Below, one piece after another: positions 37,301-49,479 of a DNA stretch of 64,000 nucleotides. The stretch covers positions 59,979,847 through 60,043,846 of the forward strand of contig CM041083.1 in the NCBI GenBank assembly GCA_023079485.1, in the 5' to 3' direction. Numbering within the stretch: the stretch's first letter is position 1; every line of letters begins with the position of its first letter. The notes under the pieces are model-generated. The model worked only from the letters and a program-made list of their open reading frames with translations. It was not told the DNA's origin and searched no databases. The stretch comes from Archilochus colubris. Taxonomy: Eukaryota > Chordata > Aves > Apodiformes > Trochilidae. A program made the translations under genes and the position numbers.

Positions 37301-40300
37301 ACAGGCATATCTGTTGTGTCTTGTACCCACAAATGAGCCAGGCTTTCTTTGGTTTGAGTAGCATCTCAATATGGGGCACTGCTATCTTAGAAAGCACAGG
37401 GTTTGAGAAGAATCTGTCACCAGGAGTTGAACAGGCTTGTCCCAGTCACCAAGAGGGTTTGATCCTGTCATGTTTTGACACTGGGACTGAAGGCAGAATC
37501 TGCAAATGATCTAGGGGGTTGAATATGGTCTCTGAGACCAGCATTGTCTGGTTGGGAGCAGTCGCTGTTTGAGGTTCAAGGCAGCACTGAAGCATCTGGT
37601 GATGTGCATGACATAAAAAATTACTTTTGCTTTTCACTTCTCTTGAGTTTGTATTTATAAATATATTGATTATTGCTTTTGCCATGGAAATGGTAGACAT
37701 AGGATCCAATTAGCATATGGGTGAGAGTTCCACACATCAACCATGCATGCTACTAGCTGCTAGAGTTTCTCCATTACTCTCACCAGCAATGACTAGAAAG
37801 TTATGGAGATTCCACTCTGACAGGCACCTTAAAGGCCTTTAAAGCTTTTTAATTTCTCATGCTCCTGCTCAAGTGCTGTTACAACTCTCAGTCATCTAAA
37901 GACTGAATTGCATATCAGCCTGAGCTGATAAATGATAGGGTTTATCATTACCAAAGCTGCCAGACGTCACTTATTTGGGTAGCTGTTACTTTATTTGAGG
38001 CTGCTAAAGTGATTTTCAAGGATCTGGATTTAAATTGCATGAGATATCTTGCACTTCATCTCAGACCAACCTTATAATAGTTGACAAAGCTTCACAAACC
38101 TGAAGCAGCTCCTCATTTTCAAAGCAGCAGGCCAGTGGGTTTTATTTTGTTTTGTTGTGGGTTTTTTATGCTGAAACATCTTTGATGAAAAATCCCTGGA
38201 TTTTTTTCTTTAGTTCAAATGAGGAAAAATTGTGGAATTTTTTCTGCTTTGAGGTATTCTGATCTTTTGGAAAAACCCTTGCTTTGGGATTTGCTCTTTT
38301 TCTTACAAACAGGACAGGCAGAGAAGGAATCTGTGTGCTGGAAGACAGAACAATTTTTCTTCCACCTTATCAAAATCAGGTTTTGTTCCTCACAAAGTAG
38401 ATAAATCTTGATCAACAGAAACAATGCTTGGCATCTCCTAGAAGCTGCCTTTTTTGTTTAAATCAGTGTTGAATTTTAAACATACACACTGGATTGAAGA
38501 AGCCTCCCAGGTGGCAAGGTCCTGGAGTGACAAGCTTCCTCTCCTTTATCAAATTGTCACTGGAAGCAGAGGGGAAGCCTTGAATTCCTTACTTTGATAG
38601 TGGAAGGGGCTTTTCTGAAGATGTAGATGTGAATGTGCACACAAAGCCAAGACATCACAGGCAGAGTGATTTTGCTGGCAGTTTGTGGAAGGAAGAGCAG
38701 GGGTCTTCAGTCACTTTACAGCTTTCCTATGAGGTGCTTCTATTTGGCAGGGAAAAGCGTGAAAGCACGTTCTCACCTCCTACAGAGGTGGTCCTCTAAT
38801 TGAATAGCACTGGGAAATGTGTCAGACAGTGAAAATAATCCCTGTGGGTGCAAATCCCCTTATGCACACTGCCTTGGGATTGCATTTTCTCCTGTTAGAA
38901 TTTAGCCATATCTGGTGTGTTTCACTAAAAGCATTTGTGGCCTTCCTGCTTATATTTAGTGAAAACACTTTTTTTTTTTTTTTTTTTTTAACCTTAAGTC
39001 CTTGTTCTGCTGAGCACAGAGACCTGCTCCTTTTCCCTCTCTTAGTCCACATCATCCCTGCAGCTGTAAAATAGCAGTGAAGGCAGAGAATAAAAAGGTG
39101 TACCCCATTTTAATGATGGCAAGGAGAACTGCTGTCATCTTTGAACAAACTTTTTTCTTGGTCTTGCCTCAACTCTTGTTCTTATAAGGTTTGAAAATGC
39201 ACCTGAAGTCTGCAAGCTCTCACCACGGAGTCCTTGTCTGCTGAAAAGATGGTAATTCTGCTTAAACAGATCAATTACTTGGGGAAGAAAGACATTTTAT
39301 ATGAAGGTAGTTGGCAAATCAGGTGATGGATGAATCTCCCTCTGTGTTTAGGAGACCTCAGCATACCTGCCTAGTTACATTTTCAAAACAGGGAGTGCTT
39401 TGGAATCAGCTCTCTGGGCCCACTCTGTCCATCAGGTTTTTTTAATTGGCCACGAAAAGGCAGAGATCAACAAAGGGAGGAGAATTGCCTCATCTCTCTT
39501 GATTTCCTCACCATCCATTAGCTGTTTTCTCACTAACACCTTTACAGAAAGTGGAAAGAATAACCAGCATTTCAAGGGTGCTGCTCCTGCTGCTGCCAAA
39601 CCCCAAGGTGGGGAGGAGGAGAGCATTTTTCTCCCTGCTCTGCAGAGCTGTTCTGTGTTGGGGCCAGTCACTCAGTCCTGAAACAGGGGAAAGATTTAAT
39701 CTTCTATAATAGCATGGAGATTTCAGGGTTAAAAAGGCATTGCTGTGTAACAAAGCTGGTGATGTATAGTGGAAGTACTGTATGCAGCATGTTCTGTGCC
39801 AGAAAATTAAATATACCATGTACACAAGTCTTTCTGAACCCTATGCCAAGGAGTGGATGTGAGGAGGAACTGGGGAGAGGTGCAGAAGGGAACAAAGAAT
39901 TGGGATGGTCTAATTTATGTGATGGACAGTGTTTTCATCTCTTAATTTGCCTGTGGGCTCAAATAGAGAATATAGGACTGAATTAAAACAAACCACTTTC
40001 CTTTTTTAAATTCTGTGTTGCAGAATAAACCATGCTCCCAAGAGTATGCAAGACATCCTTCCTTAATAAGTTGAGAAGGATCTGCTGGCCCAGATAAATC
40101 TGTTCTGTGAGAATGCCTTGAGCTCATTTCAGAATGCATTCCTGAAGTCCTTGAATTCATTAAACCCTAATTAGCAATGAGCATCGATGATTAAAAAAAT
40201 CTATAATAATAAGCAGACTGGTGTATATTGAGCTGTGAAGGCACCTCTGGGTCTGTCCTACAATTAGCTTTTAGCCAGTTTGATCTTAAAATAATCCTTC

Positions 40301-41429
40301 TATTTTCTCTGACATCCTGACCTTGCCTCTTGCTTTACCATTTGACGTCACAGTTTCCAACACTGTTGTCTGGAGTTTTGTGGGGGTTACCCTCTGCAAT
40401 AGGTTGCAAGACTTGGAGTAGAAGTGAAAAGTAAAATTGGAAACAAACAGCAGACTTAAAATGTTGATGCAAAATTGTGCTATACTTTACTCTGTCGAGG
40501 ACAGGCATCTGGGTTGCTATTTGTAGAAAAAGCTTTAATGAAAACAAAATGAACACATCTGTAAAAACTCTGTATTAATCATTCTCTGGGATAACTTCAC
40601 AATTAAATGACTGGTATCTTGACTGTAATGATGCTAATACAGAAGAAGAAAACTAGCCAGATAGACAGGAAATTATCATCCTGATCTGAGACTGTTGACT
40701 CCAGACAACAACACAGGAACTGTCATTGTGGTTGGGACCTCTAAAAGACACAGAGTAGCCACTTGAAGTATCTGATTTTTGTCAGCTCCTGAAGGATTTA
40801 GCAAATAGCAATGAAATGCTTTGTTTAGGAAAATAATTTGAGAAATGGAGTCTGTGCCTATGCCTGGCTTTAAGACCTCTTTTAAAGAAGTCAAACATGT
40901 GGTCCAACCACTGTACAGCAGGTTTTCAGAAAAAGGAGGTATCCATATACCTCTGTCACCAGTTAGATCAGTTATAAACTTGCCACTGAACCTTTGTAAA
41001 TACTGGTGAAAGTCCTGCTGGATTCATTGCATAGAACCAGGTTATGTATGCAACTAATCACTTGTATATTGAGCAGCATCAATTTACATTCTTACAAGAT
41101 TCACTTCTTGTAGAAACAGAAAAAATACAGTTTTTATTTATAAGAGCCTTCTGAAAGTGCTGATGAAGTCCTTGTTTGGGAACTGTGGCCTGGGCCATCA
41201 GTTGAGGGAAAGGCAAATGATCTTTCTGAAAGCTCCAGTGTTTGTACATGAAAAAATATTGGAAAACTAGAAACATTCCTTGCTAGTAACTTCAAGGGAA
41301 GGACTTTAACTACCTGTACTTTGTCATAAATGCCGTATTATCACCAGAGGTGGAATTTGAAGCAAAAAGCTGTTTAACCAACAAGTGGATCAATGCATTT
41401 GATGCCTGTGTGTTGTCTTTGCTTTCCAG
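34380..41429 (+). other. CREB3L2: CREB3L2 intron 8
   Basis: A GT-AG intron of about 7.05 kb ending TTGCTTTCCAG. It has a poly(T) run at 38969-38989. No CR1 copy and no further exon was recognised in it, which makes it the longest repeat-poor stretch of the gene. Confidence 0.85.
38969..38989 (+). repeat. Poly(T) tract
   Basis: A run of about 21 T in intron 8. Confidence 0.9.
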
Positions 41430-41529
41430 AACACTTCTGCAGCAGTTGCAGAGACTCCAAGCTATGGTTGCTGGGAAAGTGTCCCGTTCCTGTAAGGCAG
41501 CCAGCACACAGACAGGGACCTGTCTTATG
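41430..41529 (+). CDS. CREB3L2: CREB3L2 exon 9: zipper end and juxtamembrane segment
   Basis: A 100-bp exon, about residues 345-377, phase 0 at its end (CTTATG|GTGAGT). It reads [20 protein letters not shown] followed by [13 protein letters not shown]. The first part completes the zipper; the second leads into the membrane segment. KVSR.CK and TQTGTCLM are shared with mammalian CREB3L2. Confidence 0.96.
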
Positions 41530-42457
41530 GTGAGTGTCCCTGAAGCTGGGAATTGTAGGGCAGTAAGAATCTCTTTCCACAAAAGCACATCCCCTGTTCT
41601 GCCAAGCCCCCACTTGCAAATTCTCAGCTTTGGAAAGTTCCCATCAAATTTTGATGCTTAATTTTGAGGTAGGTGATACTTCTGGCTGATGAAGATTAAT
41701 GATTGTGGGAGGGCATTTAATTCTTGTGGTGACTGGGCCTCTGCTTTTCATTGCATGCTGCAGTGATGAAAAAAAGAGCACTGCTCCTCTGAGTAACATG
41801 TTTTATTATTCCCTACAATATTATAGGTGAGAAATGGTGTCTAGGGTTGTAAAATGAGAATGAGGGTGACTTTTCATGCTTGGTTCTTTTGATACTAGTA
41901 AAAATAATTTTGCTCATCCAAAATAAAAATATGACCAAAGCTGTGAATCTACGTCTGTCCTATTTCAGTAATACCCAGGATAAGAAAAGAATCAGAATGA
42001 AACTTCTCCTGTTTTCCTCCATACACTCAGCCAGCAAGTTCCCTTTATACTAGTGCTATAAATTGATAGAAATTATTTTCAAGGCCTAAGCTGTACTCCT
42101 TGTCTGTTAGCTTCTCTGTCACTTTGAAGCAAAACTGGAGCCAGCACCAGAAATAACCTTGGAAATTCCTGACAGTATCTGTAAACCACACATGGTGGCT
42201 GTGTCTGCTTTTCTACTTTGGGAGTAAATAAGGCTATGGACCAAAATGGTGCCAGACATTGAAAACAAAGTCCAGTTGAAATCTGCCCTTTAAATCACTG
42301 AACTGTTATTTTAGATGTGTTTTTGCTAGGATACACTGTATATAGTCATGAAATGAGGCCTCTGTTTTGAAGATGTATCAGATCTGATTTGTGTTTGTTA
42401 GTTTTGATGTGGGTGTGTTGGCCAAGTGCACTTACCTCTTCTGCATCCTTTTGCCAG
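41530..42457 (+). other. CREB3L2: CREB3L2 intron 9
   Basis: A 928-bp GT-AG intron ending CATCCTTTTGCCAG. No further element was recognised. Confidence 0.9.
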
Positions 42458-42584
42458 ATGGTGGTGCTATGCTTTGCAGTAGTTTTTGGCAGCTTCTCTC
42501 AGAGCTATGGACCATATTCTTCTGCTACAAAGATGGTGTTGCCCAGGCAGCATTCCTCACCAGAGTCCTACACAGACTCCATTG
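42458..42584 (+). CDS. CREB3L2: CREB3L2 exon 10: transmembrane segment
   Basis: A 127-bp exon, about residues 378-419, ending in phase 1 (TCCATTG|GTAAGT). MVVLCFAVVFGSF is the single membrane-spanning helix that anchors the protein in the ER as a type II protein; regulated intramembrane proteolysis by site-2 protease occurs in this helix in the family. QSYGPY.SATKMVLP begins the lumenal domain. The length matches the human exon. Confidence 0.96.
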
Positions 42585-43139
42585 GTAAGTGACAACTATC
42601 TCAGTCTTGCTCCCCTCTTGCTTGTGCTTTGACATTTGTTTTCCACCCTCATCCCTAACATCCCTAACTCCAGGCAACTCTTTCTTTTCTGCTCCTAAGC
42701 AGGCCATTCCTTGATATACCTATGTATCTTTCTGTTTCCATTTGTGGAACGAAAACTAGTGGTCTGTAAAAGATAGCAGGATTTCTACTTGGTAGCCAAT
42801 GCTCATGCTCTTAAAATGCACAGCTGATGGTAGTTGGTGTTTCCTTTACCAGTGCCAACAAAGGGTCCAAGTGGGAAACCATTGGTATTTCATACTCATA
42901 CCAGCTGCTTAAACCATATATTACCAAAGGGGATTGTTTTGTTTTGTTTTTTTTTATAGTTCAGAGGTTTTTGGTCTCTACCATCTTTCCTCAGTGATCA
43001 AATTACCAGTAAGTCGCTGTGAAAAGAGACCTTTGCAGTTTTAGTTCTTCTCTAATGGTTTCCATTTCCTGAAATGACCAGGGCTGTTCTCTGAGTTGCC
43101 CATTTCCGATCTCTTTTTGCCTTCTGTCTTTGTATGCAG
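42585..43139 (+). other. CREB3L2: CREB3L2 intron 10
   Basis: A 555-bp GT-AG intron ending CTTTGTATGCAG. No repeat element was recognised apart from a short T-rich tract near 42930-42956. Confidence 0.9.
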
Positions 43140-43365
43140 TGAGGTCAAGGAGTCTGCTCATTTATGAAGAGCCTCACCAGCTCGAGGAGTCGTCGAGCCC
43201 CATCTCCTTTGCAGATCCCAATGAGAGGCAAGCAGACACCTCCAAGTACCCAGCACTGTCCCTGGAAGCCATGCCAGGGGGACAGCAGGATGAAATCATG
43301 CAGTTCACAATAGCCAATGAAACGAGGCTGGAGAAATCAGTGCTGCTGGGCCTGCAGCAGCACAG
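43140..43365 (+). CDS. CREB3L2: CREB3L2 exon 11: lumenal domain with S1P-type site
   Basis: A 226-bp exon, about residues 420-494, with split codons at both ends. It opens VRSRSLLIYEE, where RSLL fits the RxxL recognition form of site-1 protease, just lumenal of the membrane helix as in orthologues. ANETRLEKSVLLGLQQH near the end carries an N-glycosylation sequon (NET). The middle (PISFADPNERQADTSKY region) is variable between birds and mammals. The donor is CACAG|GTGAGT. Confidence 0.95.
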
Positions 43366-43451
43366 GTGAGTGCAGGGTGGGCTACTTGCCATACCAGTGT
43401 CCAGCATCACTGCCATCTGTGCCTGGAGGCCAGCAATAAGACCAGGGCCTC

Positions 43452-43738
43452 ATAGAATCATAGAATCAGCTGGGTTGGAAGGGACCTCAGAGATCATCAA
43501 GTCCAACCCTTGCCCCACTACCGCTGCAGTTACCAGACCATGGCACTGAGTGCCACATCCAGTCTCTTTTTAAATATCTCCAGGGATGGAGAATCCACTA
43601 CTTCCCTGGGCAGCCCATTCCAATGCCTGATCACCCTTTCCATAAAGAAATTCTTTCTAATATCCATAATATCTTTCTAATATCTAACCTAAACCTCCCC
43701 TGGCACAACTTAAGACCATCCCCTCTTGTCTTGCTATG
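43452..43738 (-). mobile_element. CR1 LINE 3' end, reversed
   Basis: CATAGAATCATAGAATCAGC, GGTTGGAAGGGACCTCAGAG, TACCAGACCATGGCACTGAG and CCATAAAGAAATTCTTTCTAATATC identify a young CR1 copy in intron 11. It shares the distinctive 3' block with the copies at 52060 and 59660. It has a short internal duplication around 43650-43690. Confidence 0.95.
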
Positions 43739-43782
43739 CTGGATGCTGTGGAGCATGAAGAATTCGGTCTCTATATGGAGAT

Positions 43783-43857
43783 ACTATTATTATTACTGTT
43801 ATTATATATTATTATTTTTATATTGTTATTATATATTATTATTATTATTGTTATTCT
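43783..43857. repeat. TTA/TAT microsatellite
   Basis: About 75 bases of TATTAT and TTATTG units immediately beyond the truncated end of the CR1 copy in intron 11. Confidence 0.85.
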
Positions 43858-44637
43858 GGAGGAGAGGTTGCAGCAATGTTGTAGTAATACAGCTACCAAA
43901 CTCCTTGTTTCTGCCAGAAACCAAACACCAGTAAGCCTACTAACTGTGCCGCTCACTTCTTTAAGCACTTACTTCTGTCTCTTCTAAAGGATTAAGCTTT
44001 TACCAGTTGGGTGGAAGTGTGAGGTTGTGACTCACTGGGCTTTCTATGAGGTTAGGGTGTGAAAAGCTGGAGCTTCTCGCAGCAGTGATCTTACTAAAAC
44101 ATTACTGTGGAAAGTTTACAGGACTCTGTCTTAAGAGACAGACCTGCAGAGTTATCTGAACTACTTAACAGAGAGTTCATTTGTAATACTTTTTTTTAGT
44201 TATTATTTAACTTAACTTGTCAGTGCAAGTTTTTGGATTCTCTGAAAAGAAAGAGATTGTCTGGTTTAAATGTGTCTGCAGTTTTCTTTCCACTTTACCT
44301 CCTCTTGTACTGCTATTGTCCTGTTGGCCCAGGTCTTAGTCTCTGCTATCAAGCAGTAGCAAGCACACCAAACACCAGAGAGAGGGATTTTATTTGGAAG
44401 CATGTTACTCTGAGAGCTAGGATGAGCCATATCACCCTAAGCATGCCTTCTGAGCTCTTGTCTAGAAGTCATACCTGGAGCCAGACCTGATTAATTGTGT
44501 TTTACCATACTCCAGCTGATAAGCATCTGGTGAATACTGAGTGCCTTTTTAGCATTAGCCAATTTAAGCTGAATATGTGTTTTTAAAAATTACTATTAAC
44601 ATTAACCATTGGGTTTTTTTGCTTCTGTTCCCTGCAG

Positions 44638-44713
44638 AGTCAACTCCGAACTAGAAGGAAATGAAACACTGAAGATAATTGAAATAGATAGAAGAGTCAA
44701 CGCCACCTCTTAA
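44638..44713 (+). CDS. CREB3L2: CREB3L2 exon 12: C-terminus and stop
   Basis: The coding part of the last exon is 76 bp. It reads RVNSELEGNETLKIIEIDRR followed by VNATS and TAA at 44711-44713, about residues 495-519. The human protein ends in a closely matching LEGNETL...DRRVNTTF. Two N-glycosylation sequons, NET and NAT, lie in this lumenal tail. The acceptor is CCCTGCAG. Total predicted length agrees with the family. Confidence 0.96.
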
Positions 44714-44714
44714 A

Positions 44715-44720
44715 AATAAA
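44715..44720 (+). terminator. Possible proximal poly(A) signal
   Basis: AATAAA lies two bases after the CREB3L2 stop codon, followed by TTTTTTCTTGACTTCC. Use would give a very short 3'UTR, so it is probably minor or unused. Confidence 0.25.
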
Positions 44721-45754
44721 AAAGGCCTTTTTTCTTGACTTCCCTCTTTCCCATATGTTTTCAACCAAAGTCCCCATGACTCTTGTCATCCTTAGTGAAC
44801 CAAAGCACAAAAGAGAGGGAGTTCAACTTCTGCATTGACTGGTGAGGCTGTGACTGCAGATGGGGTCTCTTTTCTTTGTAACTCCCTTCCTCACTTCTCA
44901 CACAGTCTCTGTCTTTGCTTTTATTCCTTTCCTGTCTAATACTGGAAGGGCAGGTTTGAATTATGGTGGCAGATGATGCCAGCAGTGTGCCAGTGACTGG
45001 TGGGTGGGTGCGGGCATGCACACATCCTCATCTGAGCACAAAGACATTCTGAAGAAGAGTGAAATATGCAAAACTGATGGGAGCATGTGGGGGATGGGTT
45101 TCTCGGGAGAAGATAATTGAGAGAAAGAGGAGATGCAGCATGATGCTACTCAGAATCTAGTGACAGCTCCGTGCCTGCTGCACTTGAGCCTTTTGGGGCG
45201 ACTGAGAAGCAGGTGTGTAGCCTGCTTCTGAAGGGACAAGAAAGGACCCTGACACTGCTGAGTTAAGAGCAGAGGCAGGAGCAGGGTGGGTGATGTTGGT
45301 GCTGCATTGTTATCCTCTATGTCTTTCTCTTCTGCCCTTCAGCCTCTTTCTCATATAGTGGGGTAGGTTTCTCTCTGGGTTGAAAGCAGTCCTGGTAGGC
45401 TTCCCTCCTTCCTCCTAGCCTTGTGGAATTCAAGCAAAGATCAGTTGCTGTCTTGTCACACTTTATGTGGGAGAATTACACTAGTTTAACTAAATCTGTT
45501 TAGAAAGCAGGCTTTGTTAAATTTATGCAGTGTTTTGGATGGATGTCCTTTAGTCTTCTTAAGGCTAATCTGTTTATATTCAATCGGTTCCTTTCCAACA
45601 AACTAAATCAATCTAAGGCTTAAACCAGAAGTGCCTCCTGAGAGGACCATGTGAATTTAATTTATTGGCTTCTAGATGCATTGACAGAATTTCTTACGTA
45701 GACCTGGTCAGATTGTCCTGTGTTTTCCTTTCCTTGCCATCTTCCTGTTACTGT

Positions 45755-45762
45755 TGTAAATA
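45755..45762 (+). promoter_or_regulatory. Pumilio-type 3'UTR element
   Basis: TGTAAATA fits the PUM1/PUM2 consensus UGUANAUA. It lies about 1 kb into the CREB3L2 3'UTR in an AU-rich stretch. Eight-base matches occur often by chance, so function is only a possibility. Confidence 0.3.
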
Positions 45763-46977
45763 GTATTTATTAGCTTTGCAAAGTTCTGTTCGGGCAGTCA
45801 CAATGAAGCAAACTGAGCTTCCCTAACCCTGCAAGTGGTCTGGGCAAACTCTGAAATCAGACACACAAATATCACTGAATTCTCTCATCCCAAACCTTAA
45901 CTGTCCAAAAAGAAAGCCATGTGTCTTGTCTCCCTCCTACCTCCTTTGCCAGAGGTGTGATCTTAGATCAACTGCTTAGATGAAAAGAGAGGGGAATAGG
46001 TGGCCCCATCTAGGCATGGTTCAGACCTGGAGGTGGTAGCTATTCTATTAGCAAGGCAGCCTCTGACCTGAGGAATTGAGCATGTAGTAGGTGGGAGATG
46101 AGGCAAACCAAGGATGAGATGGGCACATAGGGAGGGGGAGTGGCTGGCCCATGTTCAGTGGAAAAGCCAAGAGCAGTATCCAGGCCTGATCCTGGTCCAG
46201 TACTCTGGCTTTTTTTCTACCTTGTCTCATGTTGCCTTTAAGGGTTCTCCCTCTCTCAGTACCCTGGTCATGCCTTTGCCCAAGCTGTGCTTTTTGTAAT
46301 TTGTCTTTACAGTGGCACAGTTGAACCTGTGGCTGGATTAGAGCAGAATTTTATCTGGTTAATACAGAAGGGTACTCAGACTTCACTGAGGATGGATTTA
46401 ATATGAAAACCCTAATTCAGCAGGCTAGCATAGCTCCTTTACAATTTACCAGAAGAAGTAAATTTTTAAAAAGTGTAACAAATTTTGAAGCTCCTTTTTT
46501 TCTTTTATTTTTTTTCCTAATGACAAATAAGGGAAAAACTAACCTAGCCTTACAAGTAATTTTTTACCATGTACAGTAGATATTTCCTGCAACTATTCTA
46601 TTTTGTAAAATATTGGATTTGTATTTTATTACAGCAGCTGCCACACCAGCTTCTTTCTTGTTCTTCATTCTTCTTAGACTTTGTTCCTTTGGTATCCTAT
46701 TTTGCCACCCTCAGGCCTCACTCAAAACTCAGTGAAATGAATGGAAAGAATTGGGTGATTTACAGGGGGCTGTGGATCAGTCTCTTCTGTGCCATTTTAA
46801 TAAGGTGTTTCACAGTAGGGACAGTGAAACATCTGCCTGACTCCATGAGCTAGCAATGAGTTTTGGTGTACAAATGTGCTTTCTAGATAATTCCCCATTC
46901 TTCTGTGTAAGTGCCTTTTATTATTTTACCTTTGGTGGCAATGAGAGGAGAAATCCTGTTGTAGTCTTTTTTCCAAG

Positions 46978-47175
46978 TGTTCCAAGCAGGTTCACCTAGA
47001 GCAGGGAGCACAGGATGGTGTCCAGGCAGGTTTTAAATGTCTCTGGAGAGAGACTCCATCACCTCTCTGGGCAGCCTCAAAGTAAAAAAGTTTTCTCATG
47101 TTAATATGGAACTTCCTGTGTTCAAGTTTGTGCCCATTACCTCTTATCCTTTTCCCTTCACAGTGATCCTACTGG
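46978..47175 (-). mobile_element. CR1 LINE fragment within the CREB3L2 3'UTR
   Basis: CAGGATGGTGTCCAGGCAGG, GAGAGACTCCATCACCTCTCTGG, TGGAACTTCCTGTGTTCAAG and TGTGCCCATTACCTCTTATCC match the reverse complement of the CR1 3' region. The terminal octamers are missing. Confidence 0.88.
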
Positions 47176-49473
47176 GTCCTCTGTATCATTCCAGTGTCCA
47201 GCAACAGCTTTTGTGTGATTTTTTTTTTTTAATGATTTAAGGCATCACTTAAATAGTGAACACTGGTGGTTGCCACAGGGGGTGGCTGCATTGCTTAGCC
47301 ACATGAGGTCAGCAAAGTGACAGGTGAGAGCTGGGATTGACTCTTACAGTCAGTGTCAAAGGTTAGAAAATTCCTTAAAATGTCTCTTTTTCTTAGAGCA
47401 CCCATGGTTTTCCACCTCTGAGGGCAACTGAAAGGTTAAGTCTTCTGCAGAAGAGGCCCCAGGTGATTGAACATAACACTGCTCTGACACATTTCTCACT
47501 GTGCCTAAGTAGGAGGCCACTCTGCCTCAGATCATGCCCATTACCAGTTAAATGGATCACCTCCCATTGCAGATATAGCTGACCTCACTGTATTAAAACC
47601 AAATTTGAATTATTTCTCAATGCTTAAACAATTTTGCAAACCCTAAACACTGCTGGCCCCCCTCCAAAGCCTACTGCACTTTAGTTTGCTTAATTTGGGT
47701 TCATTGGTTCAAATCTAATTGGGAGATAGTCTGATTGGGAGCATTTTGAACTGGCCACAGTCTGGGGCTGGCTCTAAATTGATTCATCCAAGCCAGTATG
47801 GCCATACCAATTTTCTTGTAACTGTTTGATAATCTGTTTCTATAATCTTATTTTGTGTAATGCTTTTAAGTTATTTTTAGGTACTCTTTTGGGGAATCTC
47901 TTGATCTAGCACACACATTGCTTGGGGATTTATTGTATTAAATATTACTTCTTTATAATAATGAAAACCTTTGCTTTTCTTTGCTATGTTTGTGATGGTT
48001 TTTCTTCAGGAGCCTTAATAGAACAGGTTTCTCTGCTAGACTCCAGGGGCCAAAGAATCTCCTGTCATCACCTCCCCACAGGCTGTCACACAACAGGGAT
48101 CTCACAGTCTCCAGTGGTAGTTTCTGGCTGTGTTGCTTACCTTGCAGGGGGACAGAGGAGGCAGGAGATGCAATTGCACTGCCAGCCTTGGCATTCCAGG
48201 GGTGACCCAAGCGTGACTGGGGATGCAGAGTGGAGAGGCAGCTGGGTGTGCTCTGTGTTGAGGGCACAGAGAAGGTGTAGTGAGTGCTTTTAATTAGTTC
48301 AGCTATGATACTTGAGGTCTTAGCCTTCTGCCAGTATGCATTTTCCAGCGAGCTGGTGCTGTAGAATAATCTGCACATGTGGACATGGCAAAGGCCTTAT
48401 GTGCTACTTGATTTCCATTTCCTTTAGAGTACTTAACTGATCCTTAGAGTCTTCAGCTGTAACTTTATGCTGCTTGTCAGCACAATTTTATACACAGTAG
48501 TAAACTTACCTTTTGGCCTAGAGCTTTAAAGCATGTCTAGATCTGTCAGGTCTTTGCTTCTAGGGAGGTAAGCTTTGAAGGAATGTAGGGCATTATTTTT
48601 TTTTTATCTGTGTATATTTAAAGAGTATCAAGCAGAGGGCATGTGACAGTTCTAACCTTGTTACCAGTGTGTAGATAATGTTGTTTTTTTTCCCCAGGCT
48701 ATTTATAGTTCTTTGCTGCATTTCTCATATTTCATCTCTACCATTCAATATTTTTCAGCACAACAGACTAATAATGGATTAGGCTGAGATTCTTAGGCCA
48801 GATCCCAGCTGATAGAATGCAGCATGCTTCTCACTTACTGCTTTTGGAGGCTGCAGGGCTGACTTACAGTGGCAAGAGACCTCTTCCATATTTCTTGTGT
48901 AACAATGTATCTCAATGTATTCTTGATTTTTCTAATGTAGAGCTGAAAAATAATCTGAAAACTTTTCTTATTTGTTGTGTTTGTTTGGTTTTTGGTTTGT
49001 TGTTTTTTTTTCCCCCCCACCCTGAAGAAACCAACCACTTCTCTACTCCCATCCTTCCAAAGTATCAGTGGTGAATTCTGTCTAGACACATTTAGAATGT
49101 AGGTCAAGTAAATGAATTATACTAATTGCTACATTGGGAAGGATTTCCACTGAGTATTTGGGCTCTAGATTCTAGCTAATGCCAAGAGGCCATTGTACAA
49201 AACCCGTGCAGCTAAGAACAGAAGCACACTGAGTATTTTTATACTCTTGGCGGCTAAAATATTTCTTTCTCAAGTTGCTAATTAGAAAGGGAACATTTTG
49301 TATTCTGAAGGTGAAATGGTAGGTCAGTACTTTGTAACTACAAAAGTTGTACTAGCCTATATAGGTAGTGTAATGCTACGATGACTTGCTGCTTTGCTCT
49401 ATTAGTCTTAGAGGTAAACAATTTGGGGGGCTGCAGAGGTGAATGGACTGGTGTATGTGTTAGGGTCTCTACA

Positions 49474-49479
49474 AATAAA
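49474..49479 (+). terminator. Possible intermediate poly(A) signal
   Basis: AATAAA followed at once by TGTGAGGGTT, a G/U-rich downstream context. It is an alternative 3' end for CREB3L2, giving a 3'UTR of about 4.8 kb. Confidence 0.35.

Larger units (their letters stand above)
43366..44637 (+). other. CREB3L2: CREB3L2 intron 11
   Basis: A 1,272-bp GT-AG intron ending CTTCTGTTCCCTGCAG. It carries a - strand CR1 copy (43452-43738) followed by a TTA/TAT microsatellite (about 43783-43857). Confidence 0.9.

Noticed and set aside
47953..48378. 141-codon - strand frame in the CREB3L2 3'UTR
   Set aside because: There is no family resemblance or splice context; length is within chance expectation.
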